Assembly (NCBI GenBank): GCA_046290575.1
Contig: JBKAGX010000001.1
Coordinates: forward strand, 434,001-498,000
Direction: 5' to 3'
DNA: 64,000 nt
Source: JANQQJ01 sp046290575
GTDB taxonomy: Bacteria > Pseudomonadota > Alphaproteobacteria > SMXS01
The notes under the pieces were generated by a model. It made no database searches, was not told the origin of the DNA, and saw only the letters and a program-made list of their open reading frames with translations. The position numbers were made by a program, and so were the translations under genes. Shown one piece after another: positions 34,937 to 44,615 of the stretch (position 1 is the stretch's first letter; each line of letters begins with the position of its first letter).

Positions 34937-35782
34937 CTAAACTAGTCGCTTGATCGCGGTCAGCGGCTGCTTTTCCTTCTTGCCGATCTCGGCAATCACA
35001 TAGCGCAGCGGGTGGGGTGACACCATCATGTCCCAGGCATTGGCGTGGAGGATGGTCTGCTCGTCCAGCATCATCCCCACATGGCCGGGGAAGAACACCA
35101 GATCGCCGCGCTGAACGTTGGACGGGTTGGGCTCAACCGCCTCGCCCAGCGCCGTGGCCTGCATATCACTGTCGCGCGGGCACGCGACCCCGGCGAGCTG
35201 AAGCGAAATCTGTACCAGCCCGGAACAATCAAGGCCCAGGCTGGTTTTCCCACCCCAAAGATAGGGCGTGCCAATAAAGCGTACGCCGGTTGTCAGATAG
35301 TCTGCTTCGACGTGATCGGCGGGCAGCAGATGATCGCTGAACAGATAGCCGCCGCCGTCAAGCCGGGTGAATTCAGCTTCTGTCCCCGTGGCTGAAACGG
35401 TCACGCCGAGGCTCACGGCCCCCAGAACCTGCGACTTCAGGTCCGGCTTGGCATAGACAAAGCTGCGCAGCACACCGACCTTGTGGCTGATTTCGGGTCC
35501 GATCTCCCCCAGCGTATCGGCGGGCAGGTAGCCGACATACTCGTCGCCGGAAAGCTGACCCCAGGCCCAGCCGTCTTTTTCCTCATAAACGGTGACCTGC
35601 TCGCCCATCAGCGCTTCGGTCACCATCTGCGCCGCCGTGTCGGGGGCGCTATGGACCGGCGCGCTCGGCGCATGAACCTGCTTTACCCAGCCTTTCACAT
35701 ACTCATCCGCCTGGACCGCCGACCGCAGATAGTCAGCGGCCAGATCCGGGCGCGCAGGGGTCAGCCGGCGGTCGGCCGTCAT
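34937..35782 (-). CDS. NlpC/P60 (C40) peptidoglycan hydrolase with SH3-like domains
   Basis: The 281-residue protein has two SH3b-like regions (about 45-155, VTVYEEKDGWAWGQLSGDEY) and a C-terminal C40 cysteine peptidase: catalytic Cys in LDCSGLVQISLQLAG, His in FFPGHVGMML and the third residue near ILHANAWDM. This order matches the dipeptidyl-peptidase VI type that cuts gamma-D-glutamyl bonds of murein peptides. I see no signal peptide, so it may recycle muropeptides in the cytosol. Its start overlaps the MarR gene stop by 4 bp. Confidence 0.9.
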   Translation of the reverse strand: MTADRRLTPARPDLAADYLRSAVQADEYVKGWVKQVHAPSAPVHSAPDTAAQMVTEALMGEQVTVYEEKDGWAWGQLSGDEYVGYLPADTLGEIGPEISHKVGVLRSFVYAKPDLKSQVLGAVSLGVTVSATGTEAEFTRLDGGGYLFSDHLLPADHVEADYLTTGVRFIGTPYLWGGKTSLGLDCSGLVQISLQLAGVACPRDSDMQATALGEAVEPNPSNVQRGDLVFFPGHVGMMLDEQTILHANAWDMMVSPHPLRYVIAEIGKKEKQPLTAIKRLV

Positions 35783-36123
35783 GCAGCGCGGCCCGCGTCG
35801 ACGATCAGGTTGGACATCTCGGTCAGGAACGCTGTGCCGCGGGTGGTACGCTCGACCAGCACGTTGCGCTTGTCCAGGTCGTCCCGCCGTCGTTTAAGCA
35901 GGCCTGCCTGCCCAAGCGTATCCAGTGCACGCGTAATTACGGGCTTTGTCACCTGCAGCTGTTCGGCCAATCCGCGCACCGTATGCGGTGCGGGCGTCAG
36001 ATAAACTGTCAGCAAAAGAGCCATCTGCCGGGCCGTCAGGTCGGGGGCATCGCTGCGCACCTGTGCGGTTGTGGCATGAAGCCAGAGATTAAGGGCCTGT
36101 GGATTTGAAAGGGAAATACTCAT
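35779..36123 (-). CDS. MarR-family transcriptional regulator
   Basis: A compact 114-residue winged-helix protein: LTARQMALLLTVYL, then the recognition helix region TVRGLAEQLQVTKPVITRALDTL and the wing GLLKRRRDDLDKRNVLVERT, which holds the MarR-type D-x-R pattern. It is translationally coupled to the NlpC/P60 gene (4-bp overlap) and lies 48 bp after an M17 aminopeptidase gene. An AT-rich gap upstream may hold its own promoter. Ligand unknown. Confidence 0.85.
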   Translation of the reverse strand: MSISLSNPQALNLWLHATTAQVRSDAPDLTARQMALLLTVYLTPAPHTVRGLAEQLQVTKPVITRALDTLGQAGLLKRRRDDLDKRNVLVERTTRGTAFLTEMSNLIVDAGRAA

Positions 36124-36171
36124 TATTTTCTATATGGTTAAGGGAAATTATACCGCAACCGGTTCATTCTA

Positions 36172-37566
36172 TTATGGGCAGAATTTTTTGCGAATGATAC
36201 TAAATAGCGCACGAAGCGCCATCGCTTCTGCACCGACGGGGTGCCCGGGCCGCCCATCCGGGTTCCAGGCATAGATGTCGAAATGCACCCAGCGTTCGCT
36301 GTCGCTGACGAAGCGTTTGAGAAACAATGCGGCGGTGATGGCGCCGGCAAAGGCGCCGCCATCATTACTGATGTCGGCGATCTTGCTCTTCAACCGGTCT
36401 GCATAGGGCGCCCAAAGCGGCATCCGCCAGAGCGGATCGTGCTGCTCTTTCGCTGCGGTGTCGAGGGCTGCCGCCAGATCATCTCCATCGGTGAAAAAAG
36501 GCGGAACTTCGGGCCCCAGCGCCGAGCGTGCGGCGCCTGTCAGTGTCGCCATATCGATCAACAGGTCCGGAGTCTCCTCGCTTGCGAGCGCCAGCGCATC
36601 GGCGAGCACCAACCGCCCCTCGGCGTCGGTATTACCGATTTCAATGGTCAGGCCCTTGCGGCTGGCGATCACGTCGCTGGGCCGGAACGCCTTGCCCGAA
36701 ACGCTGTTCTCCACTGACGGGATCAGCACCCGCAGGCGAACCGGCAGGTCCATTGCCATGATCATATGCGCCAGACCCAGCACATGGGCAGCGCCGCCCA
36801 TGTCTTTTTTCATCAGGGCCATATATTGCGACGGCTTCAGATCGTAGCCACCTGTGTCGAAGACCACGCCTTTGCCGACCAGAGTGACTTTGGGCGCATC
36901 TTCACTGCCCCAGCTGAAATCGATAAGCCGTGGCGCACGGTCGCTACCCTTGCCGACTTCGTAAATCGCCGGGAAGTTGGCCTCCAGAAGGCCCTCGCCG
37001 ACGATCACTCGTGCGTCGGCACCAAAACGACCCGCCAGCGCCTGGGCGGCGTCCGCGAGGTCCTCCGGCCCCATATCATTGGCAGGCGTGTTGATCAGGT
37101 CGCGAGCCAGCGTGTCACCATCGGCGGCGGCAGCGGCGAAACTAGCATCCGCATTATCGGGTGGCAGCAGATTGGCTGGCGTTCGGCCGTTCTGATTGTC
37201 ATTCTGGTAGCGGTCAAACCGATAGGCTCCCAACGCCCAGCCCAGCGTGGCGGCGGTTGCTGCTTTGTCTGACAGATCGTTTTCGATCCGGTAAGCGCCT
37301 TCGGGCAGGGTGAGTGGCAGTTTACGGAACAGAGCGGGCGGGGGGTCATCCAGATCGGTATCGCCCACGCCGATCAGCACGCGCGCGACTGTCCCGTCTT
37401 CCTCGGGCAGCGCGGCCCAGGTGCCGCTTTTGGCCTTGAAGCCATGAGCATCCAGCCAGGCACCAACCTGGGCAGGCTGGCCTGCCAGCCAGTCTTCAAG
37501 AGCCGCTGCGGACAGCAGCAGAAGCGGGATAGGCGCGTCGGCCTGATCGATGATGGCAGTTGGCAT
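36172..37566 (-). CDS. M17 leucyl aminopeptidase family protein
   Basis: This 464-residue enzyme has the M17 catalytic signature NTDAEGRLVLADAL and the metal-binding stretch VGKGVVFDTGGYDLKP with KKDMGGAA. The N-terminal domain (1-150) is diverged from PepA, as in the shorter PepB-like group. It should remove N-terminal residues from peptides in the cytosol using two divalent metals. It lies downstream of a chromate transporter gene on the same strand; peptide turnover would complement the peptide importer nearby (inference). Confidence 0.92.
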   Translation of the reverse strand: MPTAIIDQADAPIPLLLLSAAALEDWLAGQPAQVGAWLDAHGFKAKSGTWAALPEEDGTVARVLIGVGDTDLDDPPPALFRKLPLTLPEGAYRIENDLSDKAATAATLGWALGAYRFDRYQNDNQNGRTPANLLPPDNADASFAAAAADGDTLARDLINTPANDMGPEDLADAAQALAGRFGADARVIVGEGLLEANFPAIYEVGKGSDRAPRLIDFSWGSEDAPKVTLVGKGVVFDTGGYDLKPSQYMALMKKDMGGAAHVLGLAHMIMAMDLPVRLRVLIPSVENSVSGKAFRPSDVIASRKGLTIEIGNTDAEGRLVLADALALASEETPDLLIDMATLTGAARSALGPEVPPFFTDGDDLAAALDTAAKEQHDPLWRMPLWAPYADRLKSKIADISNDGGAFAGAITAALFLKRFVSDSERWVHFDIYAWNPDGRPGHPVGAEAMALRALFSIIRKKFCP

Positions 37567-37598
37567 AAGCGCCTCGTTAAGACCCTGTTATGATCCAT

Positions 37599-38774
37599 CT
37601 AGACCGTCGGCAGCAGGAAACCAAGCCCCGCGCATAGAATAACCACGGCCCATGAGGGTGTTTTCCAGAACATCAACGCGGCAAAGGCCGCCGCGCCCAG
37701 CGCCAGGTCGACCGGCCCACGCACGGCGCTAACAAAAACCGGGTCGTAAAGCGCTGCCAGAATCAGCCCAACGACGGCCGCGTTGACGCCGGTCAGCGCC
37801 GCCGTAACACCCCGGTTCGATCGGACCGAGGACCAGAAGGGCAGTACGCCCACCAGCAGCAGGAAGGAGCCCAGGAAGATGGCGACCAGACACACCAGCG
37901 CGGCCGCGATCCCGCCCGCTGCACCGCCCAGGAAGGCGGCAAAGGTAAATAGCGGTCCCGGAACGGCCTGTGCGGCGCCATAGCCGGCCAGGAATGTTTC
38001 GCGGTCGACATGGTCAGGCACCGTGCCGGCTTCCAGCAACGGCAACACCACATGCCCGCCGCCAAAGACCAGCGCGCCAGCCCGGTAGAAGACATCGAAC
38101 AGCGCGGTCAGTCCGCCCATGGAGGCCGCAGCGAGTGGCAGTCCCACCAGCAACAGGGCGAACAGGGCCAGGCAGACAATTGCTATCACATGAGGCACCC
38201 GGATGTTCAATCCTTCACCGGCTTCCGCCTCGCTGGCTGGCAGTGCAAACCGCCCGATCAGCGCGGCCGCCGCGATGACGGCAACGCCGGTCCATATCCC
38301 GGGAAACAGCAGCATGATGATCGTTCCGGCGACGGCTAGCAAGGCGCGCGGTGCATCGGGCGCCAGGCTGCGGCCCATGCTCCACGCGGCCTGTGCGACA
38401 ACGGCAAGGGCTGCGATCTTCAGACCTTGCAGCACACCTGCGGGAATGCCGTCACCGGCGCCCACAACCCCGAGCGCCAACCCTGTCATGATGATGGCCG
38501 ACGGTGCGGTAAATCCGACCCACGCGGCCAGCGCGCCCAGAAACCCGGCACGTCCCAGTCCAATGGCAAAACCGACCTGGCTGCTCGCCGGGCCGGGCAG
38601 GAACTGGCAGATCGCTACCAACTCAGCATAGGCAGGGTCTGACAGCCATTTGTGGCGTGTGACGAAGGCTTCGCGGAAATAGCCGATATGTGCGACCGGC
38701 CCTCCAAAACTGGTCAGGCCAAGCCGCAGGAAAATTAGAAAAGTTTCGCCAGCGTAACGGGGGTTTCGGTCCAA
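37599..38774 (-). CDS. chrA: Chromate transporter (CHR family, long form)
   Basis: The 391-residue membrane protein contains two homologous CHR halves. The first has FLRLGLTSFGGPVAHIGYFR and CQFLPGPASSQVGFAIG; the second has FYRAGALVFGGGHVVLPLLE and YGAAQAVPGPLFTFAAF. The FGGP and PGP motifs mark chromate efflux carriers. Ten to twelve helices are expected. It begins only 3 bp after the mccA stop, so it may be transcribed with leucine catabolism genes without sharing their role. Confidence 0.92.
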   Translation of the reverse strand: MDRNPRYAGETFLIFLRLGLTSFGGPVAHIGYFREAFVTRHKWLSDPAYAELVAICQFLPGPASSQVGFAIGLGRAGFLGALAAWVGFTAPSAIIMTGLALGVVGAGDGIPAGVLQGLKIAALAVVAQAAWSMGRSLAPDAPRALLAVAGTIIMLLFPGIWTGVAVIAAAALIGRFALPASEAEAGEGLNIRVPHVIAIVCLALFALLLVGLPLAAASMGGLTALFDVFYRAGALVFGGGHVVLPLLEAGTVPDHVDRETFLAGYGAAQAVPGPLFTFAAFLGGAAGGIAAALVCLVAIFLGSFLLLVGVLPFWSSVRSNRGVTAALTGVNAAVVGLILAALYDPVFVSAVRGPVDLALGAAAFAALMFWKTPSWAVVILCAGLGFLLPTV

Positions 38775-38777
38775 AAA

Positions 38778-40778
38778 TCAGGGCTCCGCGAATGAGATCA
38801 GCACCATGCCGTCACTAACCTGATCCCCGGGCGTTACAGAAATATGATCGACGATACCATCGCCTGGCGCGGTCAGGGTGTGCTCCATCTTCATCGCTTC
38901 GAGTACGATCAGCGGCGCACCGGTTTTAACGGCGTCGCCGGGCTGGACCATCACGTGCGTGATCTTGCCCGGCAGCGGCGCGCGGACGTCACGGGCAAGG
39001 TTCCCCGCGTCCAGGGCATCTGACGCTGGATCATCGCGGTCCAGCCGGTGCACATGGCCGCGCCGCAGAATGGTGATCGTGCTGCCTTCAGTGACGACAT
39101 GCACCGTGCTTCGGGCCCCGTCGAGGGAGACGGTCAGGTCGCCGTTCGGTTCTTCCAGGGCCGTCGCTGCGATCCGCGTACCGTCGATTTCCAGCTCAAG
39201 CCCGTCCGCCGTGTGATGAGCAATAACCGTGCGCGCGGTCTCGCCATCCTTGAAGGTCAGGGTCTCAAGGCCCGGCAGGTTGGGGCGCCACGCGTCCGTG
39301 TTGTTCCAGGGGGAATGGGGGTCCGCTGCAGGTGTTGGTCGGCGGCTGCGTTCGGTCATATCGAACAACGCAGCAATAGCCAATAGCGCCCGATCAGCAG
39401 GTTGCTGCTCGGGAATCAGGTCCTCCGCGTGTGTCTCGATAAAGGCCGTATCCAGATCGCCTGACCGGAATGCCTGATGCTCGGCGATGGCCGCCAGAAA
39501 GGCCAGATTGGTGGTCACCCCGGCCAACCTGGTCTCGCGCAATGCCCGTTCAAGCCGCGTTGCCGCGCCGTGCCGCGTTTCATCCCAGGCGGCGACTTTG
39601 GCGATCATCGGGTCATAGTAGATGCTGATCTCCTGACCCTCGCGCACGCCGGAATCGATCCGCAGATGCGGGCTTTCGTCGGGAAAGCGCAGCCGCGTCA
39701 GGGTGCCCGTCTGGGGGAAGAATTTCTTTGCCGGGTTCTCTGCATAAAGCCGGGCTTCGATGGCGTGACCGTTGATGGCGATCTCATCTTGCGACAGCGG
39801 CAGGGGTTCACCGGCGGCGACCCGGAACTGCCATTCGACTAGATCTGTGCCGGTGATCATTTCGGTTACCGGGTGCTCGACCTGCAGCCGCGTGTTCATT
39901 TCCATGAAGAAGAAGTCGGCATCGCCCAACCCTCTGGTGCCGTCGACGATGAACTCAACCGTACCGGCCCCGCGATAATCGATCGCACGCGCGGCGGCGA
40001 TGGCGGCAGCGCCCATTTTGCCGCGCAGTGCTTCTGTCATGCCGGGGGCGGGGGCTTCCTCGATCACCTTCTGGTGCCGCCGCTGGATCGAGCATTCGCG
40101 TTCGAAGAGATGTACAACGTTGCCGTGCCCGTCGGCGAAGATCTGAATCTCGATGTGCCGCGGCTTGGAGACGAACTTCTCGATCAGCATGGTATCGTCG
40201 GCAAAGCTGCTCGTCGCCTCGCGCCGTGCGGCTTTCAGGTCCTTGGTAAAGCGGTCTGGATCATCGACCCGGCGCATGCCCTTGCCGCCGCCGCCAGCAG
40301 CGGCCTTGATCAGAACCGGGTAGCCGACTTCTTTCGCGGCGGCTTCAAGCGTGGCGTCGTCCTGCGCATCACCGTGATAGCCGGGCACGACGGGCACGCC
40401 GGCAGACTCCATCAGCGCCTTGGCTGCACTCTTGTTGCCCATCTGCTGAATTGCGTCTGCGGGCGGGCCAACAAAGATGATGCCGGCCTCAGAACAGGCC
40501 TCAGCAAACGCAGCGTTCTCCGACAGAAAGCCATAGCCGGGATGGATGGCCTCTGCGTTGGCAGCCTGGGCGGTTTCGATGATCCGTTCGATCACCAGAT
40601 AGCTTTCATTGGCCGGGGCCGGGCCGATCAGGTGGGCCTCGTCGGCAGATCGAACATGGGGTGCGTCGGCGTCGGCTTCGGAATAGACCGCGATGGTACG
40701 CAGGCCCATGCGCTTGGCCGTGCGCATGATACGCAGAGCAATTTCACCGCGATTGGCGACCAGAACAGACCCAAACAT
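38778..40778 (-). CDS. liuD: Methylcrotonyl-CoA carboxylase biotin-containing subunit
   Basis: The 666-residue subunit joins a biotin carboxylase domain (VANRGEIALRIMRTAKRMG; ATP site AAAGGGGKGMRRV; EMNTRLQVEHPVTE) to a C-terminal biotinyl domain with EAMKMEHTL, whose Lys carries biotin. It carboxylates biotin for transfer by the LiuB/MccB subunit encoded upstream. The neighbouring hydratase supports 3-methylcrotonyl-CoA over propionyl-CoA as the substrate. Genes liuB, liuC and liuD abut with gaps of 0-2 bp. liuA and liuE are not in the window. Confidence 0.92.
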   Translation of the reverse strand: MFGSVLVANRGEIALRIMRTAKRMGLRTIAVYSEADADAPHVRSADEAHLIGPAPANESYLVIERIIETAQAANAEAIHPGYGFLSENAAFAEACSEAGIIFVGPPADAIQQMGNKSAAKALMESAGVPVVPGYHGDAQDDATLEAAAKEVGYPVLIKAAAGGGGKGMRRVDDPDRFTKDLKAARREATSSFADDTMLIEKFVSKPRHIEIQIFADGHGNVVHLFERECSIQRRHQKVIEEAPAPGMTEALRGKMGAAAIAAARAIDYRGAGTVEFIVDGTRGLGDADFFFMEMNTRLQVEHPVTEMITGTDLVEWQFRVAAGEPLPLSQDEIAINGHAIEARLYAENPAKKFFPQTGTLTRLRFPDESPHLRIDSGVREGQEISIYYDPMIAKVAAWDETRHGAATRLERALRETRLAGVTTNLAFLAAIAEHQAFRSGDLDTAFIETHAEDLIPEQQPADRALLAIAALFDMTERSRRPTPAADPHSPWNNTDAWRPNLPGLETLTFKDGETARTVIAHHTADGLELEIDGTRIAATALEEPNGDLTVSLDGARSTVHVVTEGSTITILRRGHVHRLDRDDPASDALDAGNLARDVRAPLPGKITHVMVQPGDAVKTGAPLIVLEAMKMEHTLTAPGDGIVDHISVTPGDQVSDGMVLISFAEP

Positions 40779-41573
40779 TCAGCCGCCCTCCACCCAGTTG
40801 GGTTTGCGCCGTTCAAAGAAGGACGCGATGCCTTCCTTGCCTTCGTCGGTTGCACGCCGCTCGGCAATTCGTCGGGCGGTGTCTTCGCGCAGGGCCCTGG
40901 TCAGGGGCTGGCTGGCAACAGCAGCCAACAGGTTCTTGGTGGCGCTATGCGCGCCGGGCGCACCGGCCAACAGGTCATTCACCAGCACCTCGCCCGCCGC
41001 TTCCAATGCCCCGGTGTCGTCAACAACCTGGCTCAATAATCTGATGTCGAGGGCTGTCGCCGCATCGAAGCGCTTGGCGGTCAGGAACAGACGCCGTGCG
41101 TTGCGCGCCCCGATGGTGGCCACAACATAGGGTGAGATGGTGGCGGGCGTCAGGCCCAGCCGCACCTCGGTAAAGCCGAACCTGGCACTGCTGACACTGA
41201 TCGCGAAATCGCAGCAGGCGACCAATCCTGCACCGCCCGCCAGGGCCGCGCCGTTCACCAGCGCAACAGTCGGTTTGGGCAGCGTATCCAGTTCGTGCAG
41301 CATCTCGGACAGCCGGATCGCATCGGCGCGGTTCTCGGCCTCGGTATAGCCGGCTGCCTTGCGCATCCAGTCCAGATCGGCACCGGCGGAGAAGCTTTTG
41401 CCCGCGCCGGTCAGCAGGACGACCCGGACGGATGGGTTTGAGCCAAGCGTCCTGACTGCGTCGTGCAGCGCGGCGATCAGGTCGTCATTGAACGCGTTGT
41501 GCACGTCGGGCCGGTTGAGGGTGATCGTGGCGACCCCGCGGGCGTCTATATCGGTCAGCAGGACATCGTTCAT
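40779..41573 (-). CDS. liuC: Methylglutaconyl-CoA hydratase (crotonase family)
   Basis: This 264-residue crotonase has the oxyanion-hole strand SFSAGADLDWMRK and the second active-site region ALAGGAGLVACCDFAIS followed by FGFTEVRLGLTPATISPYV. Its position between the MCC alpha and beta subunit genes identifies it as the next enzyme of leucine breakdown, hydrating 3-methylglutaconyl-CoA to HMG-CoA. On sequence alone a general enoyl-CoA hydratase call would be as far as one could go. Confidence 0.9.
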   Translation of the reverse strand: MNDVLLTDIDARGVATITLNRPDVHNAFNDDLIAALHDAVRTLGSNPSVRVVLLTGAGKSFSAGADLDWMRKAAGYTEAENRADAIRLSEMLHELDTLPKPTVALVNGAALAGGAGLVACCDFAISVSSARFGFTEVRLGLTPATISPYVVATIGARNARRLFLTAKRFDAATALDIRLLSQVVDDTGALEAAGEVLVNDLLAGAPGAHSATKNLLAAVASQPLTRALREDTARRIAERRATDEGKEGIASFFERRKPNWVEGG

Positions 41574-41575
41574 GG

Positions 41576-43183
41576 CTACATCCTGAAGACGCCGAACGGC
41601 GTGTCGGGGATCGGGGCGTTGAGACTGGCGGAGATCGCCAGGCCCAGCACGCGCCGTGTGTCGACCGGATCGATAATGCCATCGTCCCAGAGCCGCGCGC
41701 TGGCATAGTAGGGATGGCCCTGCGCCTCATATTGCGCACGGATTGGGTCCATGAAGGCGGCTTCGTCAGCGTCGGACCAGTCTTCGCCGCGGGCTTCCAG
41801 CCCGTCGCGCCGCACGGTCGCCAGCACCGTGGCCGCCTGTTCGCCGCCCATGACAGAGATGCGCGCATTGGGCCACATGAACAGAAAGCGGGGCCCGTAG
41901 GCCCGACCGCACATGGCGTAATTGCCCGCGCCATAGGAGCCGCCGATCACCACGGTGAATTTGGGCACCTGGGCGCTGGCGACGGCGGTCACCATCTTGG
42001 CGCCATCCTTGGCGATGCCGCCGGCTTCATATTTCTGGCCGACCATGAAGCCGGTGATGTTCTGCAGGAAGATCAGCGGAATTTTTCGTTGGCAGCACAG
42101 CTCGATGAAGTGTGCGCCCTTCAGCGCACTTTCGGAAAACAGGATGCCGTTATTGGCGATGATCCCGATGGGATAGCCGTGCAGGTGGGCGAAGCCGCAG
42201 ACGAGCGTCTCGCCATAAAGCGCTTTGAACTCATCGAATTCAGAACCGTCGACCAGCCGCGCGATGATTTCGCGCACGTCATAGGGCTGGCGCGTGTCTG
42301 CTGGAATGATGCCGTAAATATCTGAGGCATCGTAAAGCGGCTCTTTCGGGTCATGCAGGGCCAGCGTCACGGACTTTTGGTGGTTCAGGTTTGCGACAAT
42401 GTTGCGGGCGATGGCCAGCGCATGGACGTCACTCGAGGCCAGATGATCGACAACGCCTGACGTTCTCGCATGCATCTCCCCGCCGCCCAGATCCTCGGCA
42501 GAAACCACCTCGCCGGTTGCGGCTTTTACCAGGGGCGGCCCGCCCAGGAAGATGGTGCCCTGATTGCGCACGATGATGGTCTCATCCGCCATGGCGGGCA
42601 CATAGGCCCCGCCGGCGGTGCAGGATCCCATGACAACCGCGATTTGAGGGATGCCCATCGCCGACATCGTCGCCTGATTGAAGAAGATGCGCCCGAAATG
42701 GTCTTTGTCGGGGAACACTTCATCCTGGTTCGGCAGGTTTGCGCCGCCTGAATCCACCAGATAGAGACAGGGCAGCCGATTTTCGCGGGCGACCTCCTGT
42801 GCCCTCAGGTGTTTTTTTACCGTCACCGGATAATAGGTGCCGCCCTTCACCGTCGCATCGTTGCAGACGATCATGCATTCGACGCCGGATACGCGGCCCA
42901 CACCGGTGATCAGCCCAGCGGCGTTGATCGTGTCGTCGTAGAGGCCGTAGGCAGCGAACTGCGAGAGTTCGAGAAACGGTGTGCCGGGATCGAGCAGTTT
43001 TTCGACCCGGTCGCGCGGCAGCAGCTTGCCGCGGTCCAGATGGCGCTCGCGGCTGCGCTCGCTGCCGCCCATGGCGATCGCGCTGGCCTGGGTTTTCAGG
43101 TCGGCAACGGCTGCGGACAGGGCCTTGCGGTTGCTGGCAAAGGCATCCGATCTACGGTCTATTTTAGAAGTCAGTGACATCAT
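41576..43183 (-). CDS. liuB: Methylcrotonyl-CoA carboxylase carboxyltransferase subunit
   Basis: The 535-residue carboxyltransferase has the two crotonase-like halves of acyl-CoA carboxylases. Landmarks include CLYLVDSGGANLPNQDEVFP, VMGSCTAGGAYVPAMADE, IFLGGPPLVKAATGE and GGSYGAGNYAMCGRAYGP, which are characteristic of MccB rather than PccB. It moves CO2 from biotin to 3-methylcrotonyl-CoA. It is the first gene of the leftward liuBCD run. A divergent DUF2254 gene starts about 130 bp away, so the promoter lies in between. Confidence 0.94.
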   Translation of the reverse strand: MMSLTSKIDRRSDAFASNRKALSAAVADLKTQASAIAMGGSERSRERHLDRGKLLPRDRVEKLLDPGTPFLELSQFAAYGLYDDTINAAGLITGVGRVSGVECMIVCNDATVKGGTYYPVTVKKHLRAQEVARENRLPCLYLVDSGGANLPNQDEVFPDKDHFGRIFFNQATMSAMGIPQIAVVMGSCTAGGAYVPAMADETIIVRNQGTIFLGGPPLVKAATGEVVSAEDLGGGEMHARTSGVVDHLASSDVHALAIARNIVANLNHQKSVTLALHDPKEPLYDASDIYGIIPADTRQPYDVREIIARLVDGSEFDEFKALYGETLVCGFAHLHGYPIGIIANNGILFSESALKGAHFIELCCQRKIPLIFLQNITGFMVGQKYEAGGIAKDGAKMVTAVASAQVPKFTVVIGGSYGAGNYAMCGRAYGPRFLFMWPNARISVMGGEQAATVLATVRRDGLEARGEDWSDADEAAFMDPIRAQYEAQGHPYYASARLWDDGIIDPVDTRRVLGLAISASLNAPIPDTPFGVFRM

Positions 43184-43310
43184 GAGTGCTGACCTTACAA
43201 GGGATTGGGGGACATTTGCAGCTTCCGAAGAGCAAAGCGGCGCTGTATTTGCCTTGGCTGTTCTGCATCTGGCCTGTCAGGATGGTCTACAAGTCTTCAA
43301 AGAGGGCCTC

Positions 43311-44615
43311 ATGTCCGGTCGCGTATTCTTTCTGTTCGATCGAATTGTCTCCAGTTTCTGGTTTCTGCCGATTGCAATGGCCGCAGCTGCGGTGCTGTTG
43401 TTCTTTGGCACAATCTCACTGGACGGCAATTTCGAATTCGCGCGGCTTGACGACATGGGGCCGCCCTTTTCCATCGGGTCGGATGGTGCCCGCCAATTGT
43501 TGTCGACCATCGCAGGTGCCCTGATCACGGTTGCCAGTCTGGTCTTTTCGATGACCCTGGTGGCGCTGACCTTGGCGGCGGGCAACATCGGCGCCCGGCT
43601 GCTTCTGCGCTATATGCGCAACCGCACGATCAAGATCACGCTGGGTCTGTTGCTGGGTTCGTTCGTCTACTCGCTGCTGGCGCTTTCCGCGACAGGCGAC
43701 AGCGCCGATCAGGTGCCGAGCCTGACCGTTTTCTGCGCCATGATCTTCTCAATCGTCAGCTTTCTCTGGCTTGTCTACGCGTTTCACGATCTGGCCGAGG
43801 CGATACAGGTCGACCGCGCCGTGGGCAATGCGGGCAAGACGCTCAAGCAGGCGATGCTCGATCTTATCGATGCAGGCGATGGCCAAGGGCCTAAGGGCAG
43901 CGTAACCGTATCAGAACCCGAGGGGGAGCCGTCTTTCACGATGGAGTCGCGGGAAAGCGCCTATGTCCAGACCATTGACCGGGGCGCCCTGGTGGCGCTG
44001 GCGGGCGATCATGACGTGGTGATCGCGCTGCACCGCCGGCCAGGGTCGTTCGCGATGTCGGGGGAACACCTGGCGTCGGTCTTCAAAAAATCTGCAAAAC
44101 CCTCTGAGAGCGCCATCGACGAGATCGAGTCCTGTGTGCGCGCGGCGGTGGTTCTGGGCCCGATGCGCACCGACACCGGCGACCCGTTCTTTTGCATGCG
44201 CCTGCTGAATGAGATTGCGGCACGGGCACTGTCTGCCTCGATGAACGACCAGTACACCGCCATGATCTGTATCGATCAGATGATCGATGCCCTGGCTCTA
44301 ACATTGAACGGGGCCCTGCCCGATGGATACTACTATGACGATGACGGCGCGCTCAGGCTTGTTTTGACGCCTTACGCCTTCGAAGACCTTTTGGCTGGAG
44401 CTGTCGACGATCTTCGGCGCAACGCGGTGGGGCAGCCAAGCGTGGCGATCCGGCTGATCGACCGCCTGTGCAGGCTTGCCGCTTTTGCCGAGAATGCCGA
44501 AGAGCGTCAGGCCATCACCAGCCATGCGCTCGCGACCATGGAACAGGCATGCGAACGGGCCCTCTCGGACTATGACCGTCGCCGGATCGAGGAGAGCTTT
44601 TCACCGCCGCTTTAG
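43311..44615 (+). CDS. DUF2254 family membrane protein
   Basis: About 434 residues. Four N-terminal membrane helices are clear (FWFLPIAMAAAAVLLFFG; LLSTIAGALITVASLVFSMT; LGLLLGSFVYSLLALS; VFCAMIFSIVSFLWLVYAF), then a long soluble domain (about 190-434). This matches DUF2254, whose function is unknown. The ATG at 43311 is preferred because family proteins begin shortly before the first helix and a purine-rich site precedes it; upstream in-frame ATGs at 43182 and 42981 overlap liuB. The stop overlaps the convergent amidohydrolase gene by 4 bp. Confidence 0.85.
   Translation: MSGRVFFLFDRIVSSFWFLPIAMAAAAVLLFFGTISLDGNFEFARLDDMGPPFSIGSDGARQLLSTIAGALITVASLVFSMTLVALTLAAGNIGARLLLRYMRNRTIKITLGLLLGSFVYSLLALSATGDSADQVPSLTVFCAMIFSIVSFLWLVYAFHDLAEAIQVDRAVGNAGKTLKQAMLDLIDAGDGQGPKGSVTVSEPEGEPSFTMESRESAYVQTIDRGALVALAGDHDVVIALHRRPGSFAMSGEHLASVFKKSAKPSESAIDEIESCVRAAVVLGPMRTDTGDPFFCMRLLNEIAARALSASMNDQYTAMICIDQMIDALALTLNGALPDGYYYDDDGALRLVLTPYAFEDLLAGAVDDLRRNAVGQPSVAIRLIDRLCRLAAFAENAEERQAITSHALATMEQACERALSDYDRRRIEESFSPPL

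Noticed and set aside
42981..43310. Longer N-terminus for the DUF2254 gene
   Set aside because: The extra residues overlap liuB on the other strand and lack the membrane-protein start seen at 43311.
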